64,000 bases of DNA, taken from Sipunculus nudus (lineage: Eukaryota; Annelida; Sipuncula; Golfingiida; Sipunculidae). Location of the stretch: assembly GCA_026874595.1 (NCBI GenBank), contig CM049307.1, forward strand, positions 34,638,862 through 34,702,861. Reading direction: 5' to 3'. Position 1 is the stretch's first letter, and each line of letters starts with the position of its first letter. The notes beneath the pieces are model-generated. The model made no database searches. It was not told where the DNA came from and saw only the letters and a program-made list of their open reading frames with translations. A program made the translations under genes and the position numbers. Shown piece by piece: positions 10,401 through 21,206 of this stretch.

Positions 10401-11251
10401 TGTAATATATATACATATAAGTAAATAATACAAACAAAATCACAAAATGGTGTTAAATTGGTTTGGTTAGTAAAACAAAATCTGCCAGTATGATGTGGCC
10501 AGGAGGAATACCTCCTCTGAGAGTTTATATAAATACTGTAGTGGCCTACTCACTGATTGGTGATATGATTACATTTACTGAAGTGGCTTACAAGCAAGTG
10601 AATGTGCTTTACCAGCATTCTATGTAATTTGTAATCATATGGCTATGATGTATTATGTCAATAATGTTTTGTTAATTGTAGGATCAGCAGTTTTTTTCTG
10701 TTAGATTAAGTTTTCTGTTAGAATTAAGATGTATGTTGTTGCATCGCAATTGTTCAAAAGTTCCTTCAAACTCCATTCAATAATGTCTGAAAAAACATGG
10801 TAAAATTGGTGAGTGTATAAACCTGATCCCTCAGTCATTGTTCTGGTCAAAATATGTGAAAACTCAGAAGATTCTCTGTACTTGTTCAACATAGGGATTA
10901 CAATGATGAAGCTTCGTTTAAATCAAAGCCTATGTGCCTGGCAGACCAATAGTGTTTGTGGTGAGTATAATTGTATTCAAGTGGCAGCTCACTTTGATTG
11001 ACAACCAAATACTTTAGATATAAAACGTCATATACTTTATTTTAACAACCTGCAACTTTGGGAAGCAGTATATATTTTTGTTGCTGTTTGATTTTGTATA
11101 TATATACTGTAGTCTATTTCTGTTTATTTAGTTTGTGTTTATTGTTGTTTATCAAAAGTTAATATAAGTTCAAGATGGATGATTGAATTGTACAAGCTCT
11201 GTGATACACAAATTAGAAGGCATGTTGTACAAGAAGAGAGTAAAATAGCAG
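10401..11251. other. Low-copy DNA, no gene seen
   Basis: Possibly 3' untranslated or intergenic sequence after the IAP gene. The only structure noted is a short palindrome AGGAGGAATACCTCCT at about 10501-10516. No coding signal was recognised on either strand. Confidence 0.5.
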
Positions 11252-11397
11252 TGAAGCATTTTGTAGGCACATATGGGTAGTGCAGCATTTTGTAGGAACA
11301 TAAGGGTAGGGCAGCATTTTGTAAGCACATATGGGTAGTGCAGCATTTTTTAGGGACGTAAGGTTAGTGCAGCATTTTGTAGGTATGGGTAGGTATT
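11252..11397 (+). repeat. 29/30-bp minisatellite, five units
   Basis: Units start with GCAGCATTTTGTAGG at 11252 (first base changed), 11282, 11311, 11340 and 11369. Units alternate between ACATATGGGTAGT and ACATAAGGGTAGG forms, as if a two-unit block had duplicated. Confidence 0.9.
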
Positions 11398-11639
11398 TAA
11401 TGACCTAGAGTCCTTGTTATAAATTTTCGGTTCTGTTTATATAAAATATAAATAAACCATGTGACGGTTAGACCATGTTTGTGTTTTTTAAGGTGATCCT
11501 TGAAAAGTGGTGCCCCGTAGTGATCAGACAGTCTCTCTTTCCAGCTGTCCATTCTGCCTCTGACCATTTGTTGGTGGCCTCTAATGCTTTCTTTTTGCGT
11601 GCAGTATCTCAAACAAAATACATTTGATCTTTCTCAAAA

Positions 11640-12870
11640 TCAAAGAGATAACTGGTGCCTGTAGGAGTGCACCAGCCCTGTCAAATTTCAGACCCATATA
11701 AAATACAATGTGTCTTCCATTCAGTGATTTTGGTATTTCTTTTGTGCATTATCTTTAGAGTCATTCAAGCAATTGCCATGAAAATTTAACTTAAGATTGA
11801 CATTCTTGAGAGGATTTGCTCTCTCGAATTTCAGAAATACAACACTGTTTCCAGGCAGCCATCTTGAAATTCCTTTTGTACACATTATCTCGAGAACTTT
11901 TTCAAGTGATTTACTAAAGTTTGACACTAAAAGGAAGATGTGTGCTCTCAGATTTCATACCCATCTGAAATACAAAAGCCGCCAGGCAGCTGTCTTTAAA
12001 TTTCCTGTTTAAATGGCACTGTTGACTTTGGGCCATGTTTTCTTGTTAGCATGAATAACTCAGGATGACCTTGAAATTTGTGGAATTTCCATTTATAAAA
12101 TTAGGTAAATTTGACCAAATTTTGCTATAAAGTTGATCAACAGACCAAGTTGAACAAGTCTATTTTCTTCAATAAAACAACAGGAATTACACCAAACTAT
12201 CCAGTCATGTCACAGTGTAAGACTTTGTTTTTATGATGACCTTGACCTTTTTCCCAGGGTCAAGTTACTATGGTCTTTAGGGGTAGTTCTCTGAGTTTTC
12301 AGTAGATTTGGTTCAAATTTGGTGGGTGGAGAGCAGTGATGTACGAGTCCCTCAAACGGATTAACCTTTGGGTGAAATTAGGTCCCTTTAACCCAGTTCA
12401 GATATGAACTCAGCTTATGTGTGTAGTTCTAATTTTCCTTCAATCAATAATACCAAACTGCAGTCTCCATTTTTATTTGTCATTTGCCACTTTAGTGTCT
12501 ACACTGGCTCACAATTACATGTAAAACATCCCTTGGATTTGCAATCAATGTAACTTCATTAAGTTATCTCAAGAACTTTCAAGTGACTGCCGTGACACAA
12601 GAGGATGTCTGAGTGATATCTACTTTCAGACCCTTTAGAAATAAAGTGTGACTGCCAGGCAGCGATCTTTGAATTCCTTTTGCAGGCATTATCTAAAGAA
12701 CCATTCAAGCAATTGCCATGAAAGTTAACCAGTGATTGATACCCTTGAGAGGATGTACACTATCCCATTTCACACCTGTCAGAAATACAACGTTGCCACC
12801 AGGAATGCCTTTCATGAGCATTTTCTCAAGAATTGTTAAAGTATTTACTGTGAAAATTGAACCATAGATT
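11640..12870 (+). repeat. About 130-bp tandem/interspersed repeat units
   Basis: Diverged units share CAGACCCAT, GAAATACAA, CAGGCAGC-ATCTT, ATTATCTNNAGAAC and TCAAGCAATTGCCATGAAA. Examples of the ATTATCT landmark are at 11748, 11883, 12561, 12687 and 12819. One sub-block ends near 12040 at CATGTTTTCTTGTT, resembling the E-type terminus. No coding capacity. Confidence 0.65.
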
Positions 12871-13207
12871 GACACTCATCAGACTGCTACCAAATTTCAG
12901 ACCCATCAAAATCCAGTACCACCAAAGGGCGGCTATTTCTAGGAAGTGGGCATATTGGGGCCCTAACTGAGGTCCATTAGGGTCCCAGTCATTTCTAATA
13001 TTCACTCCTGTATTCATTTTTCACTGATCAACTTCTTTGAGCCTTTTTCGTGTCAAATCACCATAGCAGTACCAGATAACATTGAACGTGAAGCTCAAAG
13101 GTAAATCCACATGAGTAGGGCAAATATATCTGGAAGGTGAAAAACTACAATTAAAATCGAATTCAAGTATAGTTTATACGAGTAAAGAAGATGAAAGCTA
13201 CAGACAA
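12871..13207. other. Low-copy DNA, no gene seen
   Basis: Contains a GGGGCCCTAACTGAGG stretch and no open frame or repeat family recognised elsewhere in the window. Confidence 0.4.
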
Positions 13208-13540
13208 GAGCTCATGAGTAGTTTTTCCATACAAATGGGATGTGGACCAGAGCAAGGTAAAACGGGGCTCCTGACCTTAACTGGAGGTGTTGCACAGAAC
13301 TGGTGCCACCTGTTATACTGTCACAGTTGCATCAGCTAGTCATATCAGGGCTGGGTCGTGGTGAATGTAATGCGCCCATTACATAACAAACCAACATGGT
13401 AACAGAATGACCTGAGATACTGTCTGTAACCACCTTCCCCCTCTCCCTTTAACTTTGCAAAAATAGTCAGTTTTGTTCCCAAGCCGGTCACTGATTTCAG
13501 CTTGTTTTTACAGAAAACTTTGACATTGGACATTCCTAAC
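13208..13540 (+). repeat. Interspersed repeat shared with the right edge
   Basis: CCATACAAATGGGATGTGG, CTCCTGACCTTAACTGG, ACATAACAAACC and GTTTTGTTCCCAAGC recur in the same order at about 63390-63640. The two copies differ by a few indels and a C-run expansion in the right-hand copy. Confidence 0.8.
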
Positions 13541-14721
13541 TCTGACATTAATTGTCATTAAATAATTATACTCGAACTCTGCAGAATCAGTTGAGCTGTA
13601 AATTTATGATCTCCCAGATTTTAGTGATCAATCAACATTTAAAATCCTGGTTCAAATATGAACATCAAGTATCTCATCTCTAAGTAGGAGCGTTATCATG
13701 AATACCCAGGTCAATCAGCTGTCACACTCATATAAACCAGATAATGTGTAGTAATAGTATATCTCTAGGGGACCCATTTCACACAAACCAGTCATGCAAG
13801 ACAAAACTGGAAAAAAATATAAAACATTTTATTTTGAAATCCCAGTATATCACAGTTTACATTTATTTTGAAAAAAGCAAGTTTGATCAGTTAGCTATTG
13901 GGAGTATAAAACTTAACTTATTCTCTCGCTTCTTATGTGTCCAGTCTTGCAAATATGTAATATCTCACAGATAGTAATCACAAGAAAATTAACTATTATG
14001 CATCTGGAACTCCTCTCTTGAGGAAGACGACCAACATTGTATTTACAATCATTGGCCTGTCAGATATGAAATTCTTCATAAAACTTAATCATAACTTTAT
14101 TTTGCAATTTTATCTTCCTCTCTGAGTGGTCTGACTTGTACTACACTGGTGTATTACTACAAGGGTTAATAATATCGGTACAGGCATTGGCTCTAATAAG
14201 ACAAATCGTACAAGTGTCCAGTTTTATAACCGCTTCAAGTATTCATGCAGATGTTGTGAATGATTCAACATCCATCTATTACTAATCAGCTTGCTTTCAT
14301 CTATAATGAATTCAGCTTTTGACCATGGATGACTGGCCTATGATTCTCCATGCATTTTAAATTTGCTTCAATGTTCTCCTCAGAGGATCTACATGATATT
14401 TAAACATCAGCACCATCTCAAACATTACCAGAAATATGATTTCCTACCAAAATTAATGTTTCATAATCTGGCTGAAAGCAGCAGCTTGGTCTCCTGATAT
14501 AAAGATTAACGAACCTATTAGTAATATGGAACAGCAGCAACAGACCACCTTTATAAATTGTATCACAGATACAAAAAGCCAAGACCTTATTGAGCAGTAC
14601 ACCGATTCGCTTATATCCCAAGTTTAACTGTCATTACAAATCCTTTCCACAGTGTCCATATAAAAAAGGATTGATTAGATCCTATTCAGAGTGATTTAGA
14701 TTCAGAGTGGTTTGAGTCAAT
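13541..14721. other. Low-copy DNA, no gene seen
   Basis: About 1.2 kb without recognised repeats. Short open frames exist on both strands but none has convincing flanking splice sites or a known motif. Confidence 0.5.
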
Positions 14722-14846
14722 TAAGTGAGGCATCGATTGAGTTATATGGGGGAAATAGAGTGAGGTGTATTGCATATTAGCATGGATGTCTGCAAACGTA
14801 TAAACATGATTGTAGGTGGTGCCACCTGTCATTTGAACGAGAAAGC
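14722..14846 (-). mobile_element. Family B fragment, reversed
   Basis: Reverse complement of the last core unit of B (compare 59205-59330). It includes AGTGAGGCATCGATTGAG, TTAGCATGGATGTCTGC and GTAGGTGGTGCCACCTG. It is one of only two minus-oriented repeat fragments found in the window. Confidence 0.8.
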
Positions 14847-15660
14847 TAACAACCCAGCATCTCAGCTAAACATCCTCTCCTCACGTCAGCATATCCTACT
14901 ATCATCACTTTACATGATTTCAATTTAAAAATACGATCAGAAACAGATTATCAGTCATGGCCATATCTACAAAACTCGTCTATTAGTGACATCAGTAGCC
15001 CAACGAGCATGCATGCAATGCGCAAACTGAAAATATCATATCGTATTATACTGTTAACTCTACACTACTCAAAGCATAAGATACTCTAAATGTCACATGC
15101 ATTACATTAAATTAAGTATCACATACTGTAAGCACCAAATGAATCATTTATAAACTCGATTGTATGTGATCTATGATAAGCATATACTTCACTGATACAT
15201 ACAAGACAATTAAGGCGGTCAAGTGTTACTTCATAAGTTGGTTACGGCTGACACTTAAAACAGTCGCAAAATACTGAAATTCTACACAACTAAGTAACCA
15301 AAATATATATCTGACTATCTTAGGTAAAGTATCTTGGAAAAATCCACAAAGGTGTAACCTGTGCCTACTAACTCTCACTAACTGTTCCAAAATGATATTA
15401 AATAAATAAGGATGTAAATAATAGAAATATTAATAAAAAGTCAAGGTTAAGTTCTGTACACAGTTCACATGAAATTAATGTTTCTCTCAAATACAGCTTT
15501 CCCATAGTTAAAGTTCCCAACTTACTTGCTGAGCTAAACAATCGAAAAAAAAAAAGAATACTACAAGCTAACCTGGTCAAGGTTATGAATATCTCCTAGG
15601 GTTAATTGGTATGTCCTTAAAAATTCATGATTTTTTAGATTTAAAAAAAGTCATGATTTT
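14847..15660. other. Low-copy DNA, no gene seen
   Basis: No gene or repeat family recognised. The left flank of the D element is TCATGATTTTTTAGA then a second TCATGATTTT. The right flank beyond 16907 contains ATCATGATTTTCAA, so the insertion is into locally repetitive AT-rich sequence. Confidence 0.5.
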
Positions 15661-15661
15661 T

Positions 15662-16907
15662 AGCTCAGCTTACTGTAAGTCATCTGAGCTATTGCGATCA
15701 CTCTTTGTCCGTCAGGCCATCCGGCTTTCTGTCCGTTAGCAAGGCACAAATCATAACCACTGGACCTGGAATCTTCTAACTTAACATCTAGAGAGGTCTA
15801 TGAAAAATCTCCTAGGAAACCTGGAATTAGGACTCTGTTACCCATATTCTTCAACCTATGGGGCTCCGAAGTACCCCCCAGAATAATGAAAAATTTGATA
15901 ACAAAGCTCAAATATCTGAACAGCTAATGCAGTGATCACCATGATTCTTTGTATGGATATTGATCATGGAATGTCTCATCAGTTTCTGCAGACTGGTGGC
16001 GCAAACTGTATTTTTCGATTTTTTTTCTCTAATTTTGAGACCTTAAAAGTTGCCGTCATCTGTTAATAGGGCACAAATCTTAATGACTGGACTTAGAATC
16101 TTCTTTTTTGACATGCAGGGAGACCCATGAAAAGTCTCCTTTTAAACCTGGATTTAGGTCTCTGTTACCTAACCCCCCCCCCCCCCCCCCCCAGAATAAT
16201 AGAAATTTTGATACAAAAACTCAAGTGTCTGAACAACTTATGCATTTATCACCATGATTTTTTGCATGGATATTGATCATGGAGTGTTTCATCAGTTTCT
16301 GCAGACTGGTGGCGCCACCTGTATTTTTTCTATTTTTACTATTTTTTATCTATTTTTGAGACCTTAAAAGATGCGGTCATCTATTAACAGGGCACTAATC
16401 GTAACGACTAGACCTAGAATCTTCTTTCTTGACATGCAGGGAGGCCCGTGAAAAGTCTCCTGAAATTAGGTCTTTGTCACCCATATTGTCCGAGCTATGC
16501 ATGGGGCTCAGAAGTACCCCCCCCCCCCCCCCCCAGAATAATTGAAAATTTGACACCAAAGTAGGGCACAAATCATAACCATGGGGCCCAGAATCTTCTA
16601 ACTTGATATCCTGAGAGTTCCTCAAAAGTTCTCCCCAGAAACCTGAAATTGGGTCACAATGACTTAAATTCTCAGAGTTTTTTGGGTATGTTTGAGCACC
16701 CCAGAAATAATACAAAATACACACAAATTGCTAGATTCCTCATGAAAGGCTGGTTGGATTGTTATCAAATTTGTTGTGCTTATGGGTCTTGATGAACTTA
16801 AGCTAATATGCACGAACAATTATGCCACCTATCTAAGTTAGATGTCTGTGCAAGGACATGTTATCAACATGCCAGTCGGCTGAGCGTCATGACCAATGGG
16901 TCACTTG
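15662..16907 (+). mobile_element. Family D element, complete
   Basis: The 5' end is AGCTCAGCTTACTGTAAG then CATCTGAGCT, a hairpin. Four core units follow with GGGCACAAATC-TAAC, AGAATCTTCT, CAGAATAAT and CAGACTGGTGGCGCCACC (palindrome at 16308). Near the 3' end GTCGGCTGAGC inverts the 5' terminus. A GTCATGACC...GGGTCAC end and ACTTG close it at 16907, before a T run. Two C homopolymers (about 22 and 18) lie at equivalent core positions, near 16171 and 16518. Non-coding. Confidence 0.85.
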
Positions 16908-17560
16908 TTTTTAGGAAATTCTCAAATTCATGAAAAAATCATGATTTTCAATTTTCTTACTGTTGAAAAATATTTTATTCCAACTTTATCATCATATTTA
17001 TCAAAGATTGAACGTACATAATACATGAAAACCACCTAAACCAGACTACACCTGGGCATTTCTCCCCTCAGTGATGATCACACTCAGCTTGGCATCCGCT
17101 CTTCTCTATCCTGGCGGTTAACCCCCCCATTGCCGTCATGCTATTCTTACGAATACTTTTGTAAAAATTTGCCAGGGAAGTCTTCATTCCACAATTTCAA
17201 GAATTAAGTGTTGCTCGCAGGATACCAAGCGAAGCAAATTCTGAACTTTCTGTAGTGCATGAAGTATTCACGGCAATGGCGAATTTTGTGCAAATGCAGT
17301 TTGACATCACGGGGAGAAGCTTAAAATGGTACATGTGTATGAAACGAATGAAAATGGTAGGTATTTTACTGTCGTTTGCAATAAAAAAAAATAATCACTT
17401 AGGCCTATGAGTTTAAGATGTTAAATCATTAATAAAAATGCTTTTTTAGATATTTTTTCAGGGATTGACGTGTATTGAAAATTGCAATTTAAAAAAATGT
17501 TTTTAAAATGAGAGAAAAGTAGAATATACTGTCATTTCCAGAGAAGTATAAATAACAGAA
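16908..17560. other. Low-copy, CpG-containing DNA
   Basis: No known gene. A possible short first exon is ATGGCGAATTTTGTGC at 17277 with an open frame of 27 codons to a donor-like ATG|GTAGGT at about 17357. It has no recognisable motif and no upstream support, so it is not called as a CDS. Confidence 0.35.
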
Positions 17561-18100
17561 TGTTCCTTTATAGTTAAAACGGCGACATCATTGTTATCCA
17601 GTAGGATATACCAACGCTTCCGTTTTCCGGGAGTCCACGGAGATTTAATGCCAAATCCCTGCCATCCCGGGCCTTCTATTGCCAAGCCAAGCCAAAAGAA
17701 TCGAGCAGCTACAGGTTGCTGTGGTCAAGACCTCAGCCCTGTGCGCTCCTTAAGCATGTTCTCTGAGCCAACAGTCGCAGTGCCACGCCAAGCAAAGCAG
17801 GGAGCCGTAGAGGGCGCCATCTTCTCTCCTGTGTTGTTGTCCTTGTTAGAAAGTTACAGCATCCACAGCCACAAAGCCAGAAGCAACCCGCATTCCCTCC
17901 ACCGATCCCAGCAGCGGAGACCCAGCCATGCCATTCGAGAGCCGAACTCGATCTTTGTGAACGACCTTACTTCGAGACGCAATATATTGCATCGCAAAGT
18001 AAAACAAGCACATATTCCAAGCACTCGTATATCTCTTTAAGTTCATAACTAGACAACAAATTAATATTATATATAATTGTAAGAAAGTCTTATTCAAAAT
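17561..18100. other. CpG-richer island with long open frames, function unknown
   Basis: GC content and CpG frequency rise sharply here. A plus frame stays open from 17591 to 18040 (149 codons) and a minus frame from 18097 to 17846. Neither has a recognised domain, and both are rich in Ser, Pro and Arg as expected of GC-rich noncoding DNA. On the minus strand the motif AAGATGGCGCC at about 17815-17825 resembles the YY1-type start-site element, so a minus-strand promoter is possible. Confidence 0.35.
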
Positions 18101-18385
18101 GCCAATGAGGCCTCATTTCTTGTTCTGTGCATTCCATTTGGTTTTGCTGGAAACTGTTTCCACCCACACCTGTATTCGCTGATTCGGTCCGTACAGTTAT
18201 TTTCTGTTATATGATTATTAGAAATTTATCCAAATACTTTATTGAATGACAAATAATCATAAGTTCATAGATAAAACCTCACATGCACAGTGCAGGAACA
18301 TTCTCACTAATTCTAAAATGAAATTGATGTAGACATGAACTAAAGAATGCTTTAGTATAACTTAATAAACTTAAAAAATCCTACA

Positions 18386-18487
18386 GAAAGGAATATTCCG
18401 CCGAAGTGGAAAGAGGCGATGATACGGCCATTGATCAAGAAGGCAGGTCTAGATCTCGTTCTTAAAAACTTCAGACTTGTAAGTTAA
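18386..18487 (+). pseudogene. Non-LTR retrotransposon reverse transcriptase fragment
   Basis: The frame from 18386 reads IPPKWKEAMIRPLIKKAGLD then LVLKNFRLVS and stops at TAA. The pattern P-x-x-W-K-x-A-x-x-x-P-L-x-K-K-x-G-L-D...N-[YF]-R-x-[VI]-S is a diagnostic stretch near the N-terminal part of the reverse transcriptase of CR1/Jockey-like LINEs, where the tyrosine and proline of NYRPVS are usual. Only this 34-residue piece is present, without the catalytic YxDD box, so it is a dead fragment. CTACAG lies just before it and CTT|GTAAGT just at its end, so it resembles a spliceable cassette. Confidence 0.75.
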
Positions 18488-18889
18488 CACGATTTATGAT
18501 AAACTCACATTATATGTGTATCCTGCAAGGATTTTTTTTCTAGTTACAATTTTTGTTTTTATTTATATCAGCAAAGGGATGAATGTTCTTTTAAGTGTGA
18601 CGAAGGAATTCCCTGCTCATGAATTCTAGTAACAATTGATTCTATTTGGATTATAATCGCGTTTTTGTCAACTTAAAGCCTTTTAAATAAAAATTTGACG
18701 GGATATGTTCCTATTGTTTTATGTATAATGGTTAAAAAAGGCTTAGGTAAAAATGGCTTGGGTAAATGTAGTTTGTATAGGCAAAAATAGCTAAGGTAAA
18801 AATAACAGATATAACGGGATTTAATTCTGAATTTCATAACCTCACAGATCAGTATAAAAAAAGAGTGGTCTCACTGAATTTCTGAAATT

Positions 18890-19341
18890 AAACCCATCTT
18901 GGACTCGCGCTTCCGCTTGCGTGTCCGATTCTGCGCAGTGTGTGCATCTTACATCATCTTCGCGAATCAAAGTGACTTTTTCTCATCTAAGTTGCAAGTT
19001 GATTAATTAATTTTTATACATAAAGTCCGTTCACATAATGTAAAAAAGCATCGCAAAGACAATGAATTTCTAACATACTGGTCAACTAAGTTAATACAGC
19101 ATTTCAACCTGCCACCCCTATTACACAATGGGTCAACCCAGTTCCCTGAAAGTTGGCCCGAGTTAAATCCACTCGTCCCGCGTCGATCCGCGTGCATACA
19201 TCTACGTTTCTAACCCTAGTAAGCAGTAAGTTCAGCTCAGGAGAAGACAGGCCGGACTGCACAGTCATCACGTGATTGCCTTTATACAAACGTCGTCAAA
19301 CGAGTGTTCCTATGTTCCCGCGTTTTCGCGAGTTCTCCAAG
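18890..19341 (+). promoter_or_regulatory. Candidate CpG-rich promoter and first exon
   Basis: CpG dinucleotides cluster here against an AT-rich background. A 10-bp palindrome ATCACGTGAT (CACGTG E-box) lies at 19267-19276, and TTCCCGCG then TTTTCGCG, both E2F-like, at 19315-19330. ATG at 19312 opens MFPRFREFSK and meets a strong donor AAG|GTAAGA at 19342. The next supported exon is at 29684, but its phase does not fit this frame directly. Either an intermediate exon is missed or the ATG is not used and the exon is 5' untranslated. E2F control would suit a mitotic kinesin, but that link is inference. Confidence 0.4.
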
Positions 19342-20600
19342 GTAAGATTCGCAAACTTGTCAGTGTTTAAAGTTGAAGCGTGTAATTGAATGTATGCGAC
19401 TTCGGGTGATCACTGTATAAGGGGTTACGTCTTAGGAGAATTCTGCTGCAGATATTTTGATGAACTGGATAAATTATAATTAAATATGAACGAAATGAAG
19501 GAGGAAACAGAGTCACCCTGTCAGTGTTTATCCCGAATTCATCCATTTAAACGCTGATATCTTGATATTTATTTTGTTATATATTTATACATGCACACAT
19601 TCATGGTGTGGTTGTTTTAAATTGCACCTGTATATAATGGGTAGTTGGAGAAATATTTAAAATTTTATTAACTGGAATTCAAGTTGATCTTGGAAATTTT
19701 GAGTAAATCATTTAAAATTTGAATATTGAATTAAGAGTTGAGATAAATTTAAATTCTGTCCAAGAATGAGTGTTTTTCAGTCATGTCTGATGTGAATGTC
19801 TTGAAAATATATTCTTTTATTGGACTTTTTTTATAATCATAGGTAAAAACTGTTTTAGCAGTCTAAAATCAGAGGTACTTGTATAGAAATGGCTCCTTTT
19901 GTACCTTCAGGCTATCTTGTTGGATGTCATCAGAGCACAAGTTTAAAACATTTTAGCTATCAGAAATTTTGCATTCTATTAAGGTGTTACATTCCTCCAA
20001 CTAGAACTCTGGAACCAGGTACAAGTATCTGTTCACACCTATCAAAACTGCTTAGTATACCATTAAAATTATACATATTGGAATATAAGTGTGATCCCTT
20101 CAGGAAATAAATCAGTGTGTTAATAAATTAAGCTGTAATTTAACATTTTATGAAAACATGAGGTTGATAATTGCTGCTGCCCCTCCCCCCCCCCCTTTCC
20201 AGGTGACCCTTACTGCTGGGACTAGCCTCCCTGGCTGGGTGCCAGGCTGCTTGGGTCCCTGATTTCATGGTAGCCTGCCAGGCCTGGTCTGAGAAAGGTG
20301 TCACTGGGTCCTGGGTCAAGGCATCAGACAACTGAGCTTGTGACTGTTACTTAACCAGCAAGTAGGCCTAGTCAGCAGGGCTCAGGTTGAACATTACCAG
20401 TAGTAAAAGTATCAGGAAAGATTATTCTGTATATATATATAAATGTCTTTAATATTCACGGTTTGCCCTCAAATTTGAACTGAATTAATTTGCAGTTTTC
20501 CATGATAATTGTTCCCATTGCATTTATATCTTTTTAGTCAATGATACGGATTCAGTGCAGTTGGTCTATATTGAAAATCAAAATTCCTGGAGAAGCATCA
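19342..20600. other. Intron-like low-copy DNA
   Basis: No exon identified. A GC-rich patch at 20170-20330 contains a C run and repeated CCTGGCTGGG/GCCTGCCAGGCCTGG phrases of unknown nature. An open frame at 19889-20110 has no recognisable motif. Confidence 0.4.
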
Positions 20601-21206
20601 ATTTCTTAACAATTCTCATTCACATAGCTGACTTTAAGTCCATTAACAAGGCATGTTTTGAAACTGTTGGACCTATGAATAAGAAATTATACATTCAGTT
20701 AGATGTCCCCAAGTTCTCCTACAAACTTAAAACTGGGTCACTAGGACTTCATTCTTTCAAAAATTAAGGAAAATCTCAATTTTCCATTAAAATCCTATTA
20801 ATTGTTACACTTCAAGACTGCCTCATACGAAAAACCAATGGTTTTGTTTTGTTCATACTTGTTCATACTATTCCTCTGTGTGTTTCCTATAAACTACATA
20901 GTAGAAATTTGGTCTATGTTCAGTATAATTAGCTCAGCTGACTATAATTCATCTGAGCTATATTTGTGGTCAATTGTTCATCGTCCGTCCATTAGACTGG
21001 CACATTTTGAAACTGTTACAATTTACTAATCCAAAATTTGGCATACTGTTTGTTAATTGTCCCCAAGATCTCCTGTACAACAAACCTAAAACTGGGTCAC
21101 TGTGATTTTGTTCCTGTGAAAAATTAAGTAAAAATCTCAATTTTCCATTAAAAACCAATTGTCTCACTTCAGGACTGCCTAATATCAAAACCACTCATCT
21201 GTTTTT
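20600..21206 (+). mobile_element. Two truncated family C heads
   Basis: A 5'-degenerate C head at 20610-20900 is followed by a second one with AGCTCAGCTGACTATAA at 20931. That copy runs to CCACTCATCTGTTTTT, where the next C element begins. Confidence 0.75.

Noticed and set aside
9851-10405. Long plus frame rich in Met, Val and Ser (184 codons) over the TGATGA repeat
   Set aside because: It is the wrong frame of the trinucleotide-type repeat. The frame joined to the splice acceptor is the Asp/Glu/Tyr one, which stops at 9969.
9886-10443. Long minus frame of Ile, Thr and Leu
   Set aside because: Reverse-strand shadow of the same repeat; pure low complexity with no start context.
17277-17357. 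First exon MANFVQMQFDITG ending at ATG|GTAGGT
   Set aside because: No homology, no partner exon and only a moderate donor.
17591-18040. 149-codon plus frame as a gene
   Set aside because: No recognisable domain, composition typical of GC-rich noncoding DNA, and an overlapping open minus frame. Kept only as an uncharacterised island.
20170-20330. GC-rich patch as an exon
   Set aside because: No frame with splice sites on both sides; repeated CCTGG/CCAGG phrases suggest noncoding low-complexity sequence.
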